From positions 62,001-126,000 of the forward strand of contig JBKCNS010000063.1 of the NCBI GenBank assembly GCA_046297095.1: a stretch of 64,000 nucleotides of DNA, read 5' to 3'. Source of the DNA: JBBATK01 sp046297095 (GTDB lineage: Bacteria > Bacteroidota > Ignavibacteria > Kapaibacteriales > NICIL-2). Under the pieces are notes generated by a model. The model was not told the origin of the DNA, ran no database searches, and saw only the letters and a program-made list of their open reading frames with translations. Numbering within the stretch: the stretch's first letter is position 1; the number at the start of each line of letters is the position of its first letter. The position numbers were made by a program, and so were the translations under genes. Below, in pieces: positions 1 to 8,315 of this stretch.

Positions 1-61
1 GTTTGCTTCATTTCGAGGTTCCGTGTACATGGTTGCGTGAAGCAACCCACCTGCTATGCCG

Positions 62-98
62 TAAAAAGAAAAACACCGAAGCGTTTCTGCTTCGGTGT
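62..98 (-). terminator. Rho-independent terminator after rplQ
   Basis: On the minus strand a perfect 10-bp stem (ACACCGAAGC pairing with GCTTCGGTGT, plus-strand arms 73-82 and 89-98) is followed by a T-rich run. It begins about 20 nt after the rplQ stop and closes the whole ribosomal protein/rpoA cluster. Bases 1-61 beyond it hold no gene I can support, only a short perfect hairpin (GGTTGC/GCAACC). Confidence 0.9.
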
Positions 99-120
99 CT
101 TGAATTCGTCATTGATTTTA

Positions 121-828
121 TCACTCAGTCGCGGTACTCGCTTCGCCGGATGCTGTTGAATCAGCGCCGGCATCGCCACCGCCTTCAACTTCCGTTGCTG
201 TCGGTGTGTCCGAGGTGGTTGAATCTTCGAACGCCGGTGTTTGCTCCTCAGAAGCAGGTGCTTCAGCAGCTTCTTCCGAAACCACTTCGGTAGCGGCACT
301 TGCTGCGGCTACGGTTGCCGTCTCTGCAGCTACATCAGCCTTTGCTGCTGACTTGGGAGCTGCTTTACGTGTAGCCGGCTTGCGCTTTTTATCGTTCAAA
401 GAAACTACACCGTCTTGCTTTGCAGACCAATCAACAAGTTGAATTATTGCCTCTTCAGCACCATCGCCACGACGCTGACCAAGCTTGATAACGCGAGTGT
501 ATCCACCTTGGCGCTCGAGAACAGCCGGTGCGATTTCATCGAACAAAGCTTGAAGAGCCTTTTTGTCCTTGATTACTTTTCCTACTTCGCGACGAGCATG
601 TACGTCTACATGGCCATTGGCAAACTCACCGTTGCGCTCTCGAACAAAGGCAATCTTTGCTCGGGTGATCAACTTCTCGATATAGGGGCGAAGTTCTTTT
701 GCTTTTGCCAAGGTTGTGGTAATACTTTTCGAGTCACTGATGATAAGCGATGTAGCCATATTGCTCATCAACGCTCGGCGGTGACTCCATGTGCGACCCA
801 ACTTACGGCCTGATACTAAGTGTCTCAT
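121..828 (-). CDS. rplQ: 50S ribosomal protein L17 with long acidic tail
   Basis: L17 is a large-subunit protein near the polypeptide exit. The N-terminal ~120 residues are canonical (start MRHLVSGRKLGRTWSHRRAL, then the TLAKAKELRPYIEKLIT region). The protein is 235 residues, roughly twice the usual bacterial length. Residues from about 145 onward are first Lys/Ala-rich, then a low-complexity Ala/Glu/Thr/Ser tail with no hydrophobic segment. It is the last gene of the cluster, 47 nt downstream of rpoA and followed by a strong terminator. The tail is in frame and the terminator lies beyond it, so it belongs to the gene; its function is unknown. Confidence 0.95.
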   Translation of the reverse strand: MRHLVSGRKLGRTWSHRRALMSNMATSLIISDSKSITTTLAKAKELRPYIEKLITRAKIAFVRERNGEFANGHVDVHARREVGKVIKDKKALQALFDEIAPAVLERQGGYTRVIKLGQRRGDGAEEAIIQLVDWSAKQDGVVSLNDKKRKPATRKAAPKSAAKADVAAETATVAAASAATEVVSEEAAEAPASEEQTPAFEDSTTSDTPTATEVEGGGDAGADSTASGEASTATE

Positions 829-875
829 AATCTCGTTCGACGTTATTCGTAATCAAATCTTAAATGAAGCTACTA

Positions 876-1898
876 TTATGCTTCGGTGCTCTTCGGTGAA
901 TCCTTCAAGTAGCGGTCTACGTTCATTCCGAACACAAGACCCATGCCCTTTACGGTTTCTGTAAGCTCTGAAAGAGACTTACGACCGAAGTTGCGGAACT
1001 TCAGCAAATCTGTTTCTTGAAGCATCACCAATTCCGAAACGGTCTTGATGTTTGCGGCCTTCAAGCAATTGTGTGCGCGAACTGAAAGCTCCAGGTCGTC
1101 CACTTGTGTTTCCAGCAGACGGCGAACCTTTTGGAATTCCGCAGACTTGCTTTCCTCTTCAACAGGATCGGCACTTGTCTTTGCAACGCTGTCGGATTTC
1201 TGACTGAAGTCGAATCCTACAAACAGGTTCACGTGATCAAGCAAAATCTTTGAAGCTTGTTGCACTGCATCCAATGCCGCAATGCTGCCGTCGGTCGTTA
1301 CATCAAGGATAAGCTTTTCATAGTCAGTCTTCTGACCAACACGGAAGGGCTCTACATTGTAAATAACGTTCTTTATCGGCGTGTAAATCGCATCGATAGG
1401 AATCATACCCACGGGGAACTCGGTTGTTACCTGCTCTTCAGCCGGTACATAGCCTTTGCCCTTTGCAATACGAAGTTCAACGTCGAACTCCGCATCGTTG
1501 GCAAGTGTGGCAATGTGATGTGTAGGCTCAAGCACAGTAATACCTGTAGAAGCGTCCTGAATGCTCTGAGCAACCCATGTGCCGGGACCCTTCACTTTGA
1601 AGCTTACTCGTACAGGCTTTGAATCGTCAAGCTTGACGCGAACTTCTTTAAGGTTCAGGATAATTTCACTCATATCCTCAACCACACCCGGAATGGTTTG
1701 AAACTCATGCACAACACCGCTGATTTTTATGCCTACGATGGCAGCTCCATGAATGGAGGAGAGAATCACACGACGAAGTGCGTTACCCACTGTTACGCCA
1801 TAGCCTTCCTCGAGCGGCTGTAAGGCGAATTTTCCGTGATACAATGATCCGGTATCATCCGACATTACACGCTCTGGCATTTGCATCGCTGTATTCAT
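876..1898 (-). CDS. rpoA: DNA-directed RNA polymerase alpha subunit
   Basis: This is the alpha subunit, which nucleates assembly of the polymerase core and contacts activators and upstream promoter DNA. The 340 residues show the N-terminal dimerisation domain (GNALRRVILSS near residue 40) and the C-terminal helix-hairpin-helix domain (about 265-325, with LRAHNCLK-like and NFGRKSLSEL motifs). The length is normal. It lies between rpsK and rplQ, but the rpsD gene that usually separates rpsK from rpoA is absent; 131 nt of noncoding sequence lies there instead. Confidence 0.98.
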   Translation of the reverse strand: MNTAMQMPERVMSDDTGSLYHGKFALQPLEEGYGVTVGNALRRVILSSIHGAAIVGIKISGVVHEFQTIPGVVEDMSEIILNLKEVRVKLDDSKPVRVSFKVKGPGTWVAQSIQDASTGITVLEPTHHIATLANDAEFDVELRIAKGKGYVPAEEQVTTEFPVGMIPIDAIYTPIKNVIYNVEPFRVGQKTDYEKLILDVTTDGSIAALDAVQQASKILLDHVNLFVGFDFSQKSDSVAKTSADPVEEESKSAEFQKVRRLLETQVDDLELSVRAHNCLKAANIKTVSELVMLQETDLLKFRNFGRKSLSELTETVKGMGLVFGMNVDRYLKDSPKSTEA

Positions 1899-2029
1899 AC
1901 GCTCTCTTTCTCTACAATGATTATTATTCTCGAATTGGGAAACGACATCTGATGCACTGATGCTATGTCATGTGCAACCTGCTTACTCTGCTTTGTATGG
2001 CTACCCTATTATGGGCATCCACAACAGAA

Positions 2030-2416
2030 TTAAACGCGACGACGTTTCGGAGGACGGCAACCGTTGTGCGGAATGGGAGTCTTATCCAAAATTGAAAGCA
2101 CTTCCAAGCCGGCCGTTGAGAGAGCGCGAATCGCTGCTTCGCGACCGGATCCCGGTCCGCGAACACTCACATCAACCTTGCGAAGACCCATTTCAAAGGC
2201 TTCACGGGCAGCTTTCTCCGCCGATACTTGAGCAGCATACGGCGTATTCTTCTTAGAACCACGGAAGCCATTCTTTCCGGCCGATGACCAGGTAAGTACG
2301 TTTCCGTAGGAGTCCGCTATGGTTACTATCACGTTGTTAAAGGTTGCGCGAATAAAGGCTTTGCCATGTACGTCGGCAACTATTTTACGTTTTACTTTTC
2401 TTTTTGCGGCTGCCAT
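2030..2416 (-). CDS. rpsK: 30S ribosomal protein S11
   Basis: S11 belongs to the platform of the small subunit. The 128 residues include the conserved core (FNNVIVTIADSYGNVLTWSS, SAGKNGFRGSKK) and the family's C-terminal ending PIPHNGCRPPKRRRV. The length is typical. It follows rpsM in the alpha operon with a 71-nt gap and is followed by rpoA rather than rpsD. Confidence 0.97.
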   Translation of the reverse strand: MAAAKRKVKRKIVADVHGKAFIRATFNNVIVTIADSYGNVLTWSSAGKNGFRGSKKNTPYAAQVSAEKAAREAFEMGLRKVDVSVRGPGSGREAAIRALSTAGLEVLSILDKTPIPHNGCRPPKRRRV

Positions 2417-2487
2417 TCTTATAACTCTATAGGTTTAAAATTTCACACTTACGTCCAACCTGACTAAAGTTCAGGAGTACCGGACGA

Positions 2488-2865
2488 TTACTTACGAGCT
2501 GCCTTCTTCTTGCCGGCAACCGTTTTTCTTCTACCCTTACGAGTACGGCTGTTGGTGCGAGTACGCTGACCGCGTACGGGCAAACCTTTGCGATGGCGAA
2601 GACCACGATACGCGCCGATGTCCATCAATCGCTTGATGTTCAGCTGGATCTCGGATCTCAACTGGCCTTCTACCTTATACTCGGATACGGCAGTACGAAT
2701 GCGTGCAATCTCCTCGTCCGTCCAAGTTTGAACGCGCTTGCTTTCGTCAACACCGGCCTTCGCAAGAACTTCTTGCGCTGCGGTTTTGCCAATTCCGAAA
2801 ATGTATGTTAGACTGATAACCCCACGCTTATTACGCGGAAGGTCGATACCTGCTATACGTGCCAT
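2488..2865 (-). CDS. rpsM: 30S ribosomal protein S13
   Basis: S13 sits in the small-subunit head and contacts P-site tRNA and L5. The 125 residues start with MARIAGIDLPRNKRG, contain the helix-hairpin-helix motif TYIFGIGKTAAQEVL, and end in the basic tail GLPVRGQRTRTNSRTRKGRR. It directly follows rpmJ (9 nt between the rpmJ stop and this start) in the usual infA-rpmJ-rpsM-rpsK order. Confidence 0.97.
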   Translation of the reverse strand: MARIAGIDLPRNKRGVISLTYIFGIGKTAAQEVLAKAGVDESKRVQTWTDEEIARIRTAVSEYKVEGQLRSEIQLNIKRLMDIGAYRGLRHRKGLPVRGQRTRTNSRTRKGRRKTVAGKKKAARK

Positions 2866-2874
2866 TGAATCTCC

Positions 2875-2991
2875 TTAGCCTTGACGCTGTTTCATTCGTG
2901 GATTTTTCTTGTTGATAACGTACACGCGACCTTTACGGCGAACGATCTTGTCGTTCGGATCACGTTTTTTTACTGATGCTTGAACTTTCAT
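2875..2991 (-). CDS. rpmJ: 50S ribosomal protein L36 (zinc-free form)
   Basis: A 38-codon gene translated by hand from the minus strand. It starts MKVQASVKKRDPNDKIVRRK and ends NKKNPRMKQRQG, the standard L36 frame. The Cys/His residues that bind zinc in the C+ form are absent (RDPND where the first Cys pair would be), so this is the zinc-independent type common in Bacteroidota. It lies between infA and rpsM, the normal position. Confidence 0.95.
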   Translation of the reverse strand: MKVQASVKKRDPNDKIVRRKGRVYVINKKNPRMKQRQG

Positions 2992-3017
2992 GTCTCTATT
3001 CCGAAAAAATGAATTGC

Positions 3018-3236
3018 TTATTTAAATCTGTAGGTAATGCGCCCTTTCGACAAGTCATACGGGGATAGTTCCACCGTTACTTTGTCGCCGGCAAGAATCT
3101 TGATGAAGTTCATTCTCATTTTACCGCTGATATGAGCCAAAACCTTGTGACCATTATCAAGCTTGACGATGAACTGGGTATTGGGAAGTACCTCCTCAAT
3201 TACACCGTCTACTTTAATAAGATCTTGTTTGGGCAT
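3018..3236 (-). CDS. infA: Translation initiation factor IF-1
   Basis: IF-1 binds the ribosomal A site during initiation. The 72-residue protein has the S1-like OB fold with the conserved core (VIEEVLPNTQF, NGHKVLAHISGKMR) and the ending DLSKGRITYR. I chose the ATG giving MPKQDLIKVDG; an in-frame start three codons upstream (giving MLT) is possible but lengthens the protein beyond the family norm. It is 9 nt downstream of map. Confidence 0.96.
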   Translation of the reverse strand: MPKQDLIKVDGVIEEVLPNTQFIVKLDNGHKVLAHISGKMRMNFIKILAGDKVTVELSPYDLSKGRITYRFK

Positions 3237-3245
3237 AGTCAGCAA

Positions 3246-4046
3246 TTATGAAAAAAACGTCAACACTCTCGGGGTGCCGTTATCGACCATCACCGTGTGT
3301 TCAAAATGTGCAGACGGCCGTCCGTCCGACGTAAACACTGTCCAACCATCGCGAGCTGTTTGCACGAGGAAGGATCCCATATTCACCATAGGTTCTATGG
3401 CAATCGTCATTCCCTGTTCCAGCTGCGCTTTAGGATAGCGGTTACGTTGTAAAAGACCGGGTACGAAGTTTGGAATACACGGCTCCATATGAAGCTCCTC
3501 TCCCACTCCGTGACCGACCAGATCTCGCACACAGGAAAATTTGTTCCTCTCCACGTGTGTTTGAACTGCTTTGGCAATATCATAATTGGTATTGCCGGTT
3601 ATCGCCTGTTCCACTCCAAGATCTAATGCCTGGCGCGTTACATCTAGCAATCGTTGCTTCTCGGGACCAATCTCACCAATAGCAAAGGTGAAAGCACTGT
3701 CTCCGAAAAAACCGTCCTTCTTGACTCCGCAATCAACGGAGACGATTTGTCCTTCTTTAAGCTTCCGTGCGGAAGGCATTCCGTGAACAACCTCTTCGTC
3801 TATGGATACACACAACGTGTACGGAAACGCCGGGCTTCCGCCGTGTCCGCCATATCCTTTGAACGCAGGTTCTGCATTGTTCGATCGGATGAAGTCTTCG
3901 GCTATAGTATCGAGCTCAAGCGTTGTCATTCCGGGAGCGATGCTCTTTCCAATCAGAGCTAAGGTCTCCGAAACTAATCGACACGCTTCCGCAATTCGAT
4001 CAATATCCTTTTGAATTTTCAAAGCTGGTGCTTGTACCGGGTTCAT
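3246..4046 (-). CDS. map: Methionine aminopeptidase, type I
   Basis: Removes the initiator methionine from new proteins using a dinuclear metal centre. The 266 residues carry the metal-ligand motifs: the two Asp in VDCGVKKDGFFGDSA (about 105-117), His in GHGVGEELHMEP (about 180), and Glu in TIAIEPMVNMG and near the C-terminus. There is no N-terminal zinc-finger extension, so it is a short type Ia enzyme. It sits between secY and infA, a common arrangement in the spc operon. Confidence 0.97.
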   Translation of the reverse strand: MNPVQAPALKIQKDIDRIAEACRLVSETLALIGKSIAPGMTTLELDTIAEDFIRSNNAEPAFKGYGGHGGSPAFPYTLCVSIDEEVVHGMPSARKLKEGQIVSVDCGVKKDGFFGDSAFTFAIGEIGPEKQRLLDVTRQALDLGVEQAITGNTNYDIAKAVQTHVERNKFSCVRDLVGHGVGEELHMEPCIPNFVPGLLQRNRYPKAQLEQGMTIAIEPMVNMGSFLVQTARDGWTVFTSDGRPSAHFEHTVMVDNGTPRVLTFFS

Positions 4047-4081
4047 TTCAATACGCCTAGCGGCGCTTTGATGATCATTGA

Positions 4082-5449
4082 TTAGAAACCGCTACCGACA
4101 CGCTGTTGATTCGAAGCCATACCGCGACCTTGAATCTTACCACTCTTCATAAATCCATCGTAATGACGCATTAACAGATACGACTCAATTTGTTGAAGTG
4201 TATCGAGAGCTACACCTACGATAATCAGCAGACTTGTGCCACCGAAGAACTGACCAAAAGAGTACGGAACGTTCAATACGTTTGTCACAAACACGGGCAA
4301 CAATGCAATGATTGCAAGGAAAATTGCGCCGGGAAGTGTGATACGGGTAAGAATGTGGTCAAAGTACTCCGCCGTGGGCTGTCCGGGACGCACACCCGGG
4401 ATAAATCCCTGAGCACGTTTGAGTTCTTCTGCTGTATGACGGGGATTAAATGCAATTGCCGTATAGAAGTATGTAAAGAACACAATTGCCAACCCGTACA
4501 CAATAGCGTACACGATGGAACGATCGCTGAACAATTGGGCTACCTTCAACAATGACGTGTTCTCCGGGAAAAAGCTGGAAATAGTGCTCGGAATGAACAA
4601 AATTGCGGAGGCGAAAATAATCGGCATTACACCGGCTGTGTTGACGCGCAGAGGGATATACGTGGTATGACCTCCATACTGCTTGCGGCCCTCAACACGC
4701 TTGGCGTACTGCACCGGAATGCGTCGGGCGCCTTGCGTGATCAAAACGACAGAAGCTATAATTACGCCAAGGAATGCCAGAAGAATAATGTCTACCGCAA
4801 TGTTGCGCCCTGAACCGATCATCAAGATCTCATTCTGAACAGCAACGGGCAAACGAGAAATAATTCCGATAAAAATGATCAGCGAAATACCGTTACCTAG
4901 ACCGCGCTCCGTGATCTGCTCACCAATCCACATCAGGAACATGGTCCCTGCTGTGAGCAACGTAACTGCAGTAAGGGTAAAAAGCGGACCATCGATCATC
5001 ACCACTTTGGCTGTGTCTGCCGCCGTTTGAGCATTCAACTTGATACTAAGACCAATCGCTTGCAATGCTGCAATGCCAACAGTAAGAAATCTCGTCCATT
5101 GCGTGATGCGACGTCTTCCTTCTTCGCCTTCTTTCTGCATGCGTGCAATCTGAGGCACGAACACCGCGGCTAACTGAAGCACGATGGAAGCAGAAATGTA
5201 GGGCATGATTCCCATTGCAAAAACAGCTGCATTGGAAAACGCCCCGCCTACGAACATATCGTACAAACCAAACAACCCGTTTGCATCTCCCGATGCATTC
5301 GATGATTGCAAGGCCTGTACATCTATACCCGGAAGCGACACATGTGCACCAATGCGCACCACAATGAGCATAAGCACCGTAAAGACGATCCGCTTACGCA
5401 GTTCCTCTATACGGAAGATGTTTTTTGTTGTTTCGATGAAATTAGCCAT
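4082..5449 (-). CDS. secY: Preprotein translocase subunit SecY
   Basis: SecY forms the protein-conducting channel of the inner membrane. The 455 residues contain ten hydrophobic segments, the SecY signature LPGIDVQAL near the N-terminus and conserved loops such as GNGISLIIFIGI and RRIPVQYAKR (cytoplasmic loop 4 that binds SecA/ribosome). Its start overlaps the rplO stop by 8 nt, implying translational coupling, and map follows after 35 nt. Confidence 0.97.
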   Translation of the reverse strand: MANFIETTKNIFRIEELRKRIVFTVLMLIVVRIGAHVSLPGIDVQALQSSNASGDANGLFGLYDMFVGGAFSNAAVFAMGIMPYISASIVLQLAAVFVPQIARMQKEGEEGRRRITQWTRFLTVGIAALQAIGLSIKLNAQTAADTAKVVMIDGPLFTLTAVTLLTAGTMFLMWIGEQITERGLGNGISLIIFIGIISRLPVAVQNEILMIGSGRNIAVDIILLAFLGVIIASVVLITQGARRIPVQYAKRVEGRKQYGGHTTYIPLRVNTAGVMPIIFASAILFIPSTISSFFPENTSLLKVAQLFSDRSIVYAIVYGLAIVFFTYFYTAIAFNPRHTAEELKRAQGFIPGVRPGQPTAEYFDHILTRITLPGAIFLAIIALLPVFVTNVLNVPYSFGQFFGGTSLLIIVGVALDTLQQIESYLLMRHYDGFMKSGKIQGRGMASNQQRVGSGF

Positions 5450-5900
5450 GGATGTTCGCCGTTCCTCCGGCCTTTTCGATTTTTTGTTTAGCTGTTTCGG
5501 AGAAACCGTGTGCCGAGATGGTCACAGCAGTTGTAATCTCTCCATTACCAAGAATCTTGACCGGTTGTGTCTTCTTTGAAATGGCACCGGCTGCATACAA
5601 GGTTTCCGGTGTAATCGCGCCGCTCAAGCGATTCTCGGCGATCAATTCCTGAACGCGAGCAAGGTTGACGGTTTGATACTCAACTCTGAAGATATTGGTA
5701 AAACCGAATTTGGGAATGCGACGACTCAGCGGCATCTGGCCGCCTTCGAAGTTGCGCTTGAATGTGTGGTTGGCACGTGACTGATGACCCTTATGACCAC
5801 GTGTGGCTGTTCCACCGTGTCCGGAGCCTGCACCGCGACCAATGCGCTTCTTTGCCTTACGTGAGCCTTCCGCGTACCGGAGATTTCCTATATGCTTCAT
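5442..5900 (-). CDS. rplO: 50S ribosomal protein L15
   Basis: L15 is a late-assembly 50S protein. The 152 residues have the glycine-rich basic N-terminal part (KKRIGRGAGSGHGGTATRGHKG) and the globular C-terminal L18e/L15 domain ending in SETAKQKIEKAGG. It starts 1 nt after the rpmD stop and overlaps secY, the normal spc operon order. Confidence 0.97.
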   Translation of the reverse strand: MKHIGNLRYAEGSRKAKKRIGRGAGSGHGGTATRGHKGHQSRANHTFKRNFEGGQMPLSRRIPKFGFTNIFRVEYQTVNLARVQELIAENRLSGAITPETLYAAGAISKKTQPVKILGNGEITTAVTISAHGFSETAKQKIEKAGGTANIHG

Positions 5901-5901
5901 A

Positions 5902-6087
5902 TTAGTTTCCTATTTCTTCTACTTTAACTAAATGCTTCACAACGTTGATCATGCCAAGAATCTGGGCATTTTTTTCTTGAACAACGGTGTAGTTCGGACG
6001 GCCCAAGCCAAGCGCCTTCATTGTACGCTTTTGCTTTTCCAGTCTGTCGATAACACTTTTTACTTGAGTAATCTTGATCTTTGCCAT
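5902..6087 (-). CDS. rpmD: 50S ribosomal protein L30
   Basis: The 61-residue protein has the typical L30 pattern: KITQVKSVIDRLEKQKRTM, then ALGLGRPNYTVVQE, then GMINVVKHLVKVEEI. The size is normal for bacteria. It lies between rpsE (34 nt) and rplO (1 nt). Confidence 0.96.
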   Translation of the reverse strand: MAKIKITQVKSVIDRLEKQKRTMKALGLGRPNYTVVQEKNAQILGMINVVKHLVKVEEIGN

Positions 6088-6121
6088 GATTGCGTCCGAT
6101 GGATACGTTCGTTTTACTTAA

Positions 6122-6625
6122 TTAACCGCGAACAACTTTTTCAACAGAGATTCCGCGGCGTTGAGCTACCGTCTGCGCATCTTCCAATGCTTCCAGAGCT
6201 GCTATTGTAGCCTTCACAACATTGTGCGGATTAGACGATCCCAATGACTTGGTCAAAACGTCCTGAACGCCGGCCAACTCAAGTACCGCACGAACACCAC
6301 CGGAAGCGATAACGCCTGTACCGGGAGCGGCCGGACGAAGAAGAATCTTCGCGGAGCCGTACTTCGAGAACACCTCGTGCGGAATGGTTGTGCCTTGCAA
6401 GCGAACTTGAACTACAGCCTTCTTGGCTGCATCGGTTGCTTTTTGCACGGCATCAACAACTTCACCGGCTTTACCAAGACCATAACCAATATGTCCTTGG
6501 CCGTCTCCTACAACGACGATTGCGGAAAAGTTGAAACGACGTCCACCTTTTACCACCTTCGCGGTACGACCAACGTTTACAAGTTTGTCCTTAAGATTCA
6601 GCTCGGATATTTTAAACTTCGCCAC
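6122..6625 (-). CDS. rpsE: 30S ribosomal protein S5
   Basis: S5 contributes to decoding fidelity and mRNA unwinding. The 167 residues have the double-stranded-RNA-binding N-terminal domain (DKLVNVGRTAKVVKGGRRF, VVVGDGQGHIGYGLGKA) and the C-terminal domain with GTGVIASGGVRAVLELAG and SSNPHNVVKAT. The length is normal. It lies between rplR and rpmD. Confidence 0.97.
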   Translation of the reverse strand: MAKFKISELNLKDKLVNVGRTAKVVKGGRRFNFSAIVVVGDGQGHIGYGLGKAGEVVDAVQKATDAAKKAVVQVRLQGTTIPHEVFSKYGSAKILLRPAAPGTGVIASGGVRAVLELAGVQDVLTKSLGSSNPHNVVKATIAALEALEDAQTVAQRRGISVEKVVRG

Positions 6626-6666
6626 TAAAACTCCTACACAATTATTGTCGTTTATTACTTCAGTGA

Positions 6667-7026
6667 TTAAAACGAGAGTCCGCCCTCACGTGCACCATCA
6701 GCCAAAGCTTTGATACGACCGTGATAGAGGAACCCGTTGCGGTCAAATGCTACTGTCTGTACGCTTGCGGCCACTGCTCTTTTTGCCAAGAGAGCGCCAA
6801 CCATCTTGCTTACATCGCCTTTCGACGTACCCGCTGCGGCAATCTCCTTGTCCAGGGATGATGCAGCTGCGATTGTTTGCTTCTTGTCATCGTCGATGAT
6901 CTGAGCATAAATGTGCTTCAATGAACGAAACACTGTTAAACGCGGGCGAAGAGCATCTCCGTGAATATTCTTGCGAATACCCTTGGAACGACGTGTTCTC
7001 CGTACAATCTTGTTTTTCTTACTCAT
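6667..7026 (-). CDS. rplR: 50S ribosomal protein L18
   Basis: L18 binds 5S rRNA together with L5. The 119 residues show RRTRRSKGIRKNIHG (basic N-terminus), RLTVFRSLKHIYAQIIDD, and the C-terminal core AFDRNGFLYHGRIKALADGAREGGL. It follows rplF with a 58-nt gap. Confidence 0.97.
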   Translation of the reverse strand: MSKKNKIVRRTRRSKGIRKNIHGDALRPRLTVFRSLKHIYAQIIDDDKKQTIAAASSLDKEIAAAGTSKGDVSKMVGALLAKRAVAASVQTVAFDRNGFLYHGRIKALADGAREGGLSF

Positions 7027-7084
7027 AACTCTTTGACCTATCGAATTTTTCGTTACGTATTAACAAACACTTTTATTTCCGCGA

Positions 7085-7624
7085 TTACTTACCGGCTGCC
7101 TTACCTGCCTTGCGACGGATATATTCACCTTCGTACTGGACACCCTTGCCCTTGTACGGCTCAGGCGGACGCACTGAACGAATCTTAGCAGCGATCTCAC
7201 CCACCAACTGCTTATCATGACCTTTCACGGCAAACTGTGTGGGAGACGATACAGTAAACTCAATACCCGCAGGCGGAATGATCATTACAGGGTGTGAGTA
7301 TCCAACGGTCATGATAAGCTTATTGCTCTTCACTTCCACCTTGAAACCAACGCCTACAACGGCCATGTTTCTGGTAAATCCATTGGCTACGCCTTCCACC
7401 ATGTTGGCAATAGCTGCTCGCGTCATGCCGTGAAGAGCGCGTACCTTCTTATGATCGCTCTCGCGACTAAAGGTTACTGATGTTCCCTCCTGGTGGCAAG
7501 AAATACCTTCCGGTATTTGGAATTGAAGCTCGCCTTTGGGTCCTTTAACCTTGACCAATCCCGCGTTCAATGAAAACTGAACGCCGTTAGGGATGACAAG
7601 AACTTTTTTTCCAACTCGTGACAT
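7085..7624 (-). CDS. rplF: 50S ribosomal protein L6
   Basis: L6 sits near the factor-binding site of the 50S subunit. The 179 residues have the two tandem L6 folds and the C-terminal signature PEPYKGKGVQYEGE. It is placed between rpsH and rplR as in most bacteria. Confidence 0.97.
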   Translation of the reverse strand: MSRVGKKVLVIPNGVQFSLNAGLVKVKGPKGELQFQIPEGISCHQEGTSVTFSRESDHKKVRALHGMTRAAIANMVEGVANGFTRNMAVVGVGFKVEVKSNKLIMTVGYSHPVMIIPPAGIEFTVSSPTQFAVKGHDKQLVGEIAAKIRSVRPPEPYKGKGVQYEGEYIRRKAGKAAGK

Positions 7625-7685
7625 AACTGCTCTGTAATTGTTTCAACGTAAATAAATCATGCAGACACAACACTACCGCTCGCTC

Positions 7686-8081
7686 TTACCACAGGGTGCA
7701 AAGCACTTCCCCGCCAATACCTTTTTGGCGAGCCTGCTTGTCGGTCATCAGACCTTGAGATGTAGAGATGATTGCGATGCCCAGACCGTTATATACCTTC
7801 GGCAGATCTTCTGCACCGGCATAGCTACGGATACCCGGACGGCTGATACGCTTCACCTCACGAATAGCGGGAGCACCATTGTGGTAACGCAAACGTACAC
7901 GAAGTGTACCCTGAACGTTATCATTGATGCGCTCGTAATCAGCGATGAAACCTTGTTCTTTGAGGATGGCTGCTATGGATTCTTTGATCTTGCTTGCAGG
8001 CGCGTCAACAGTCTTGTGTTTTGCACGCTGACCATTACGCAGACGTGTGAGGAAGTCACCAATCGTATCGGAAACTGGCAT
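7686..8081 (-). CDS. rpsH: 30S ribosomal protein S8
   Basis: S8 binds the central domain of 16S rRNA and, in E. coli, represses its own operon. The 131 residues start MPVSDTIGDFLTRLRNGQ and end with the rRNA-binding signature YNGLGIAIISTSQGLMTDKQA. Unusually for this cluster, it is separated from rpsN by a 234-nt leader that holds a hairpin, a promoter element and two further hairpins, so it probably has separate control. Confidence 0.97.
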   Translation of the reverse strand: MPVSDTIGDFLTRLRNGQRAKHKTVDAPASKIKESIAAILKEQGFIADYERINDNVQGTLRVRLRYHNGAPAIREVKRISRPGIRSYAGAEDLPKVYNGLGIAIISTSQGLMTDKQARQKGIGGEVLCTLW

Positions 8082-8124
8082 AAGTGATAGTTCAATAGAG
8101 AAAATTCCGTGGATTCAGCTGACT

Positions 8125-8168
8125 CGAGATGTACTCTCGACTACCGGTCGTTTCAGACCCCACGTCTG
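8125..8168 (-). promoter_or_regulatory. Structured leader of rpsH
   Basis: Two perfect 5-bp hairpins lie in the untranslated region before rpsH: CGAGA/TCTCG (8125-8129 with 8135-8139) and CAGAC/GTCTG (8154-8158 with 8164-8168). They fall between the internal promoter element at 8258-8265 and the rpsH start at 8081. E. coli S8 is known to bind and repress spc mRNA; whether these hairpins serve that role here is a guess. Confidence 0.35.
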
Positions 8169-8257
8169 TCTGACGCTCCGGTATAGTTTGAACTCTTCGC
8201 TTTCTATGTTGTGTGCGTTCCGTAACGCTTTTTCCCGGCGCCGTGCGCAAGGGGCCA

Positions 8258-8265
8258 CAAAGATA
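8258..8265 (-). promoter_or_regulatory. Internal promoter -7 element upstream of rpsH
   Basis: The minus strand reads TATCTTTG, an exact match to the Bacteroidota -7 consensus TAnnTTTG. It lies about 175 nt before the rpsH start. No clear TTTG -33 element is seen at 19-21 nt. It would let the rpsH-to-rplQ part of the cluster be transcribed independently. Confidence 0.5.
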
Positions 8266-8287
8266 CGGAACAACCGTGAAAAACGGT

Positions 8288-8311
8288 GGAAAAGTTTCCC
8301 GAGACGGGAAA
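8288..8311 (-). terminator. Weak terminator or attenuator after rpsN
   Basis: Directly after the rpsN stop the minus strand forms a 7-bp stem TTTCCCG/CGGGAAA with a 3-nt loop (arms 8295-8301 and 8305-8311), followed by CTTTTCC. The short T-run suggests partial termination, just before the internal promoter of rpsH. Confidence 0.45.
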
Positions 8312-8315
8312 AACC

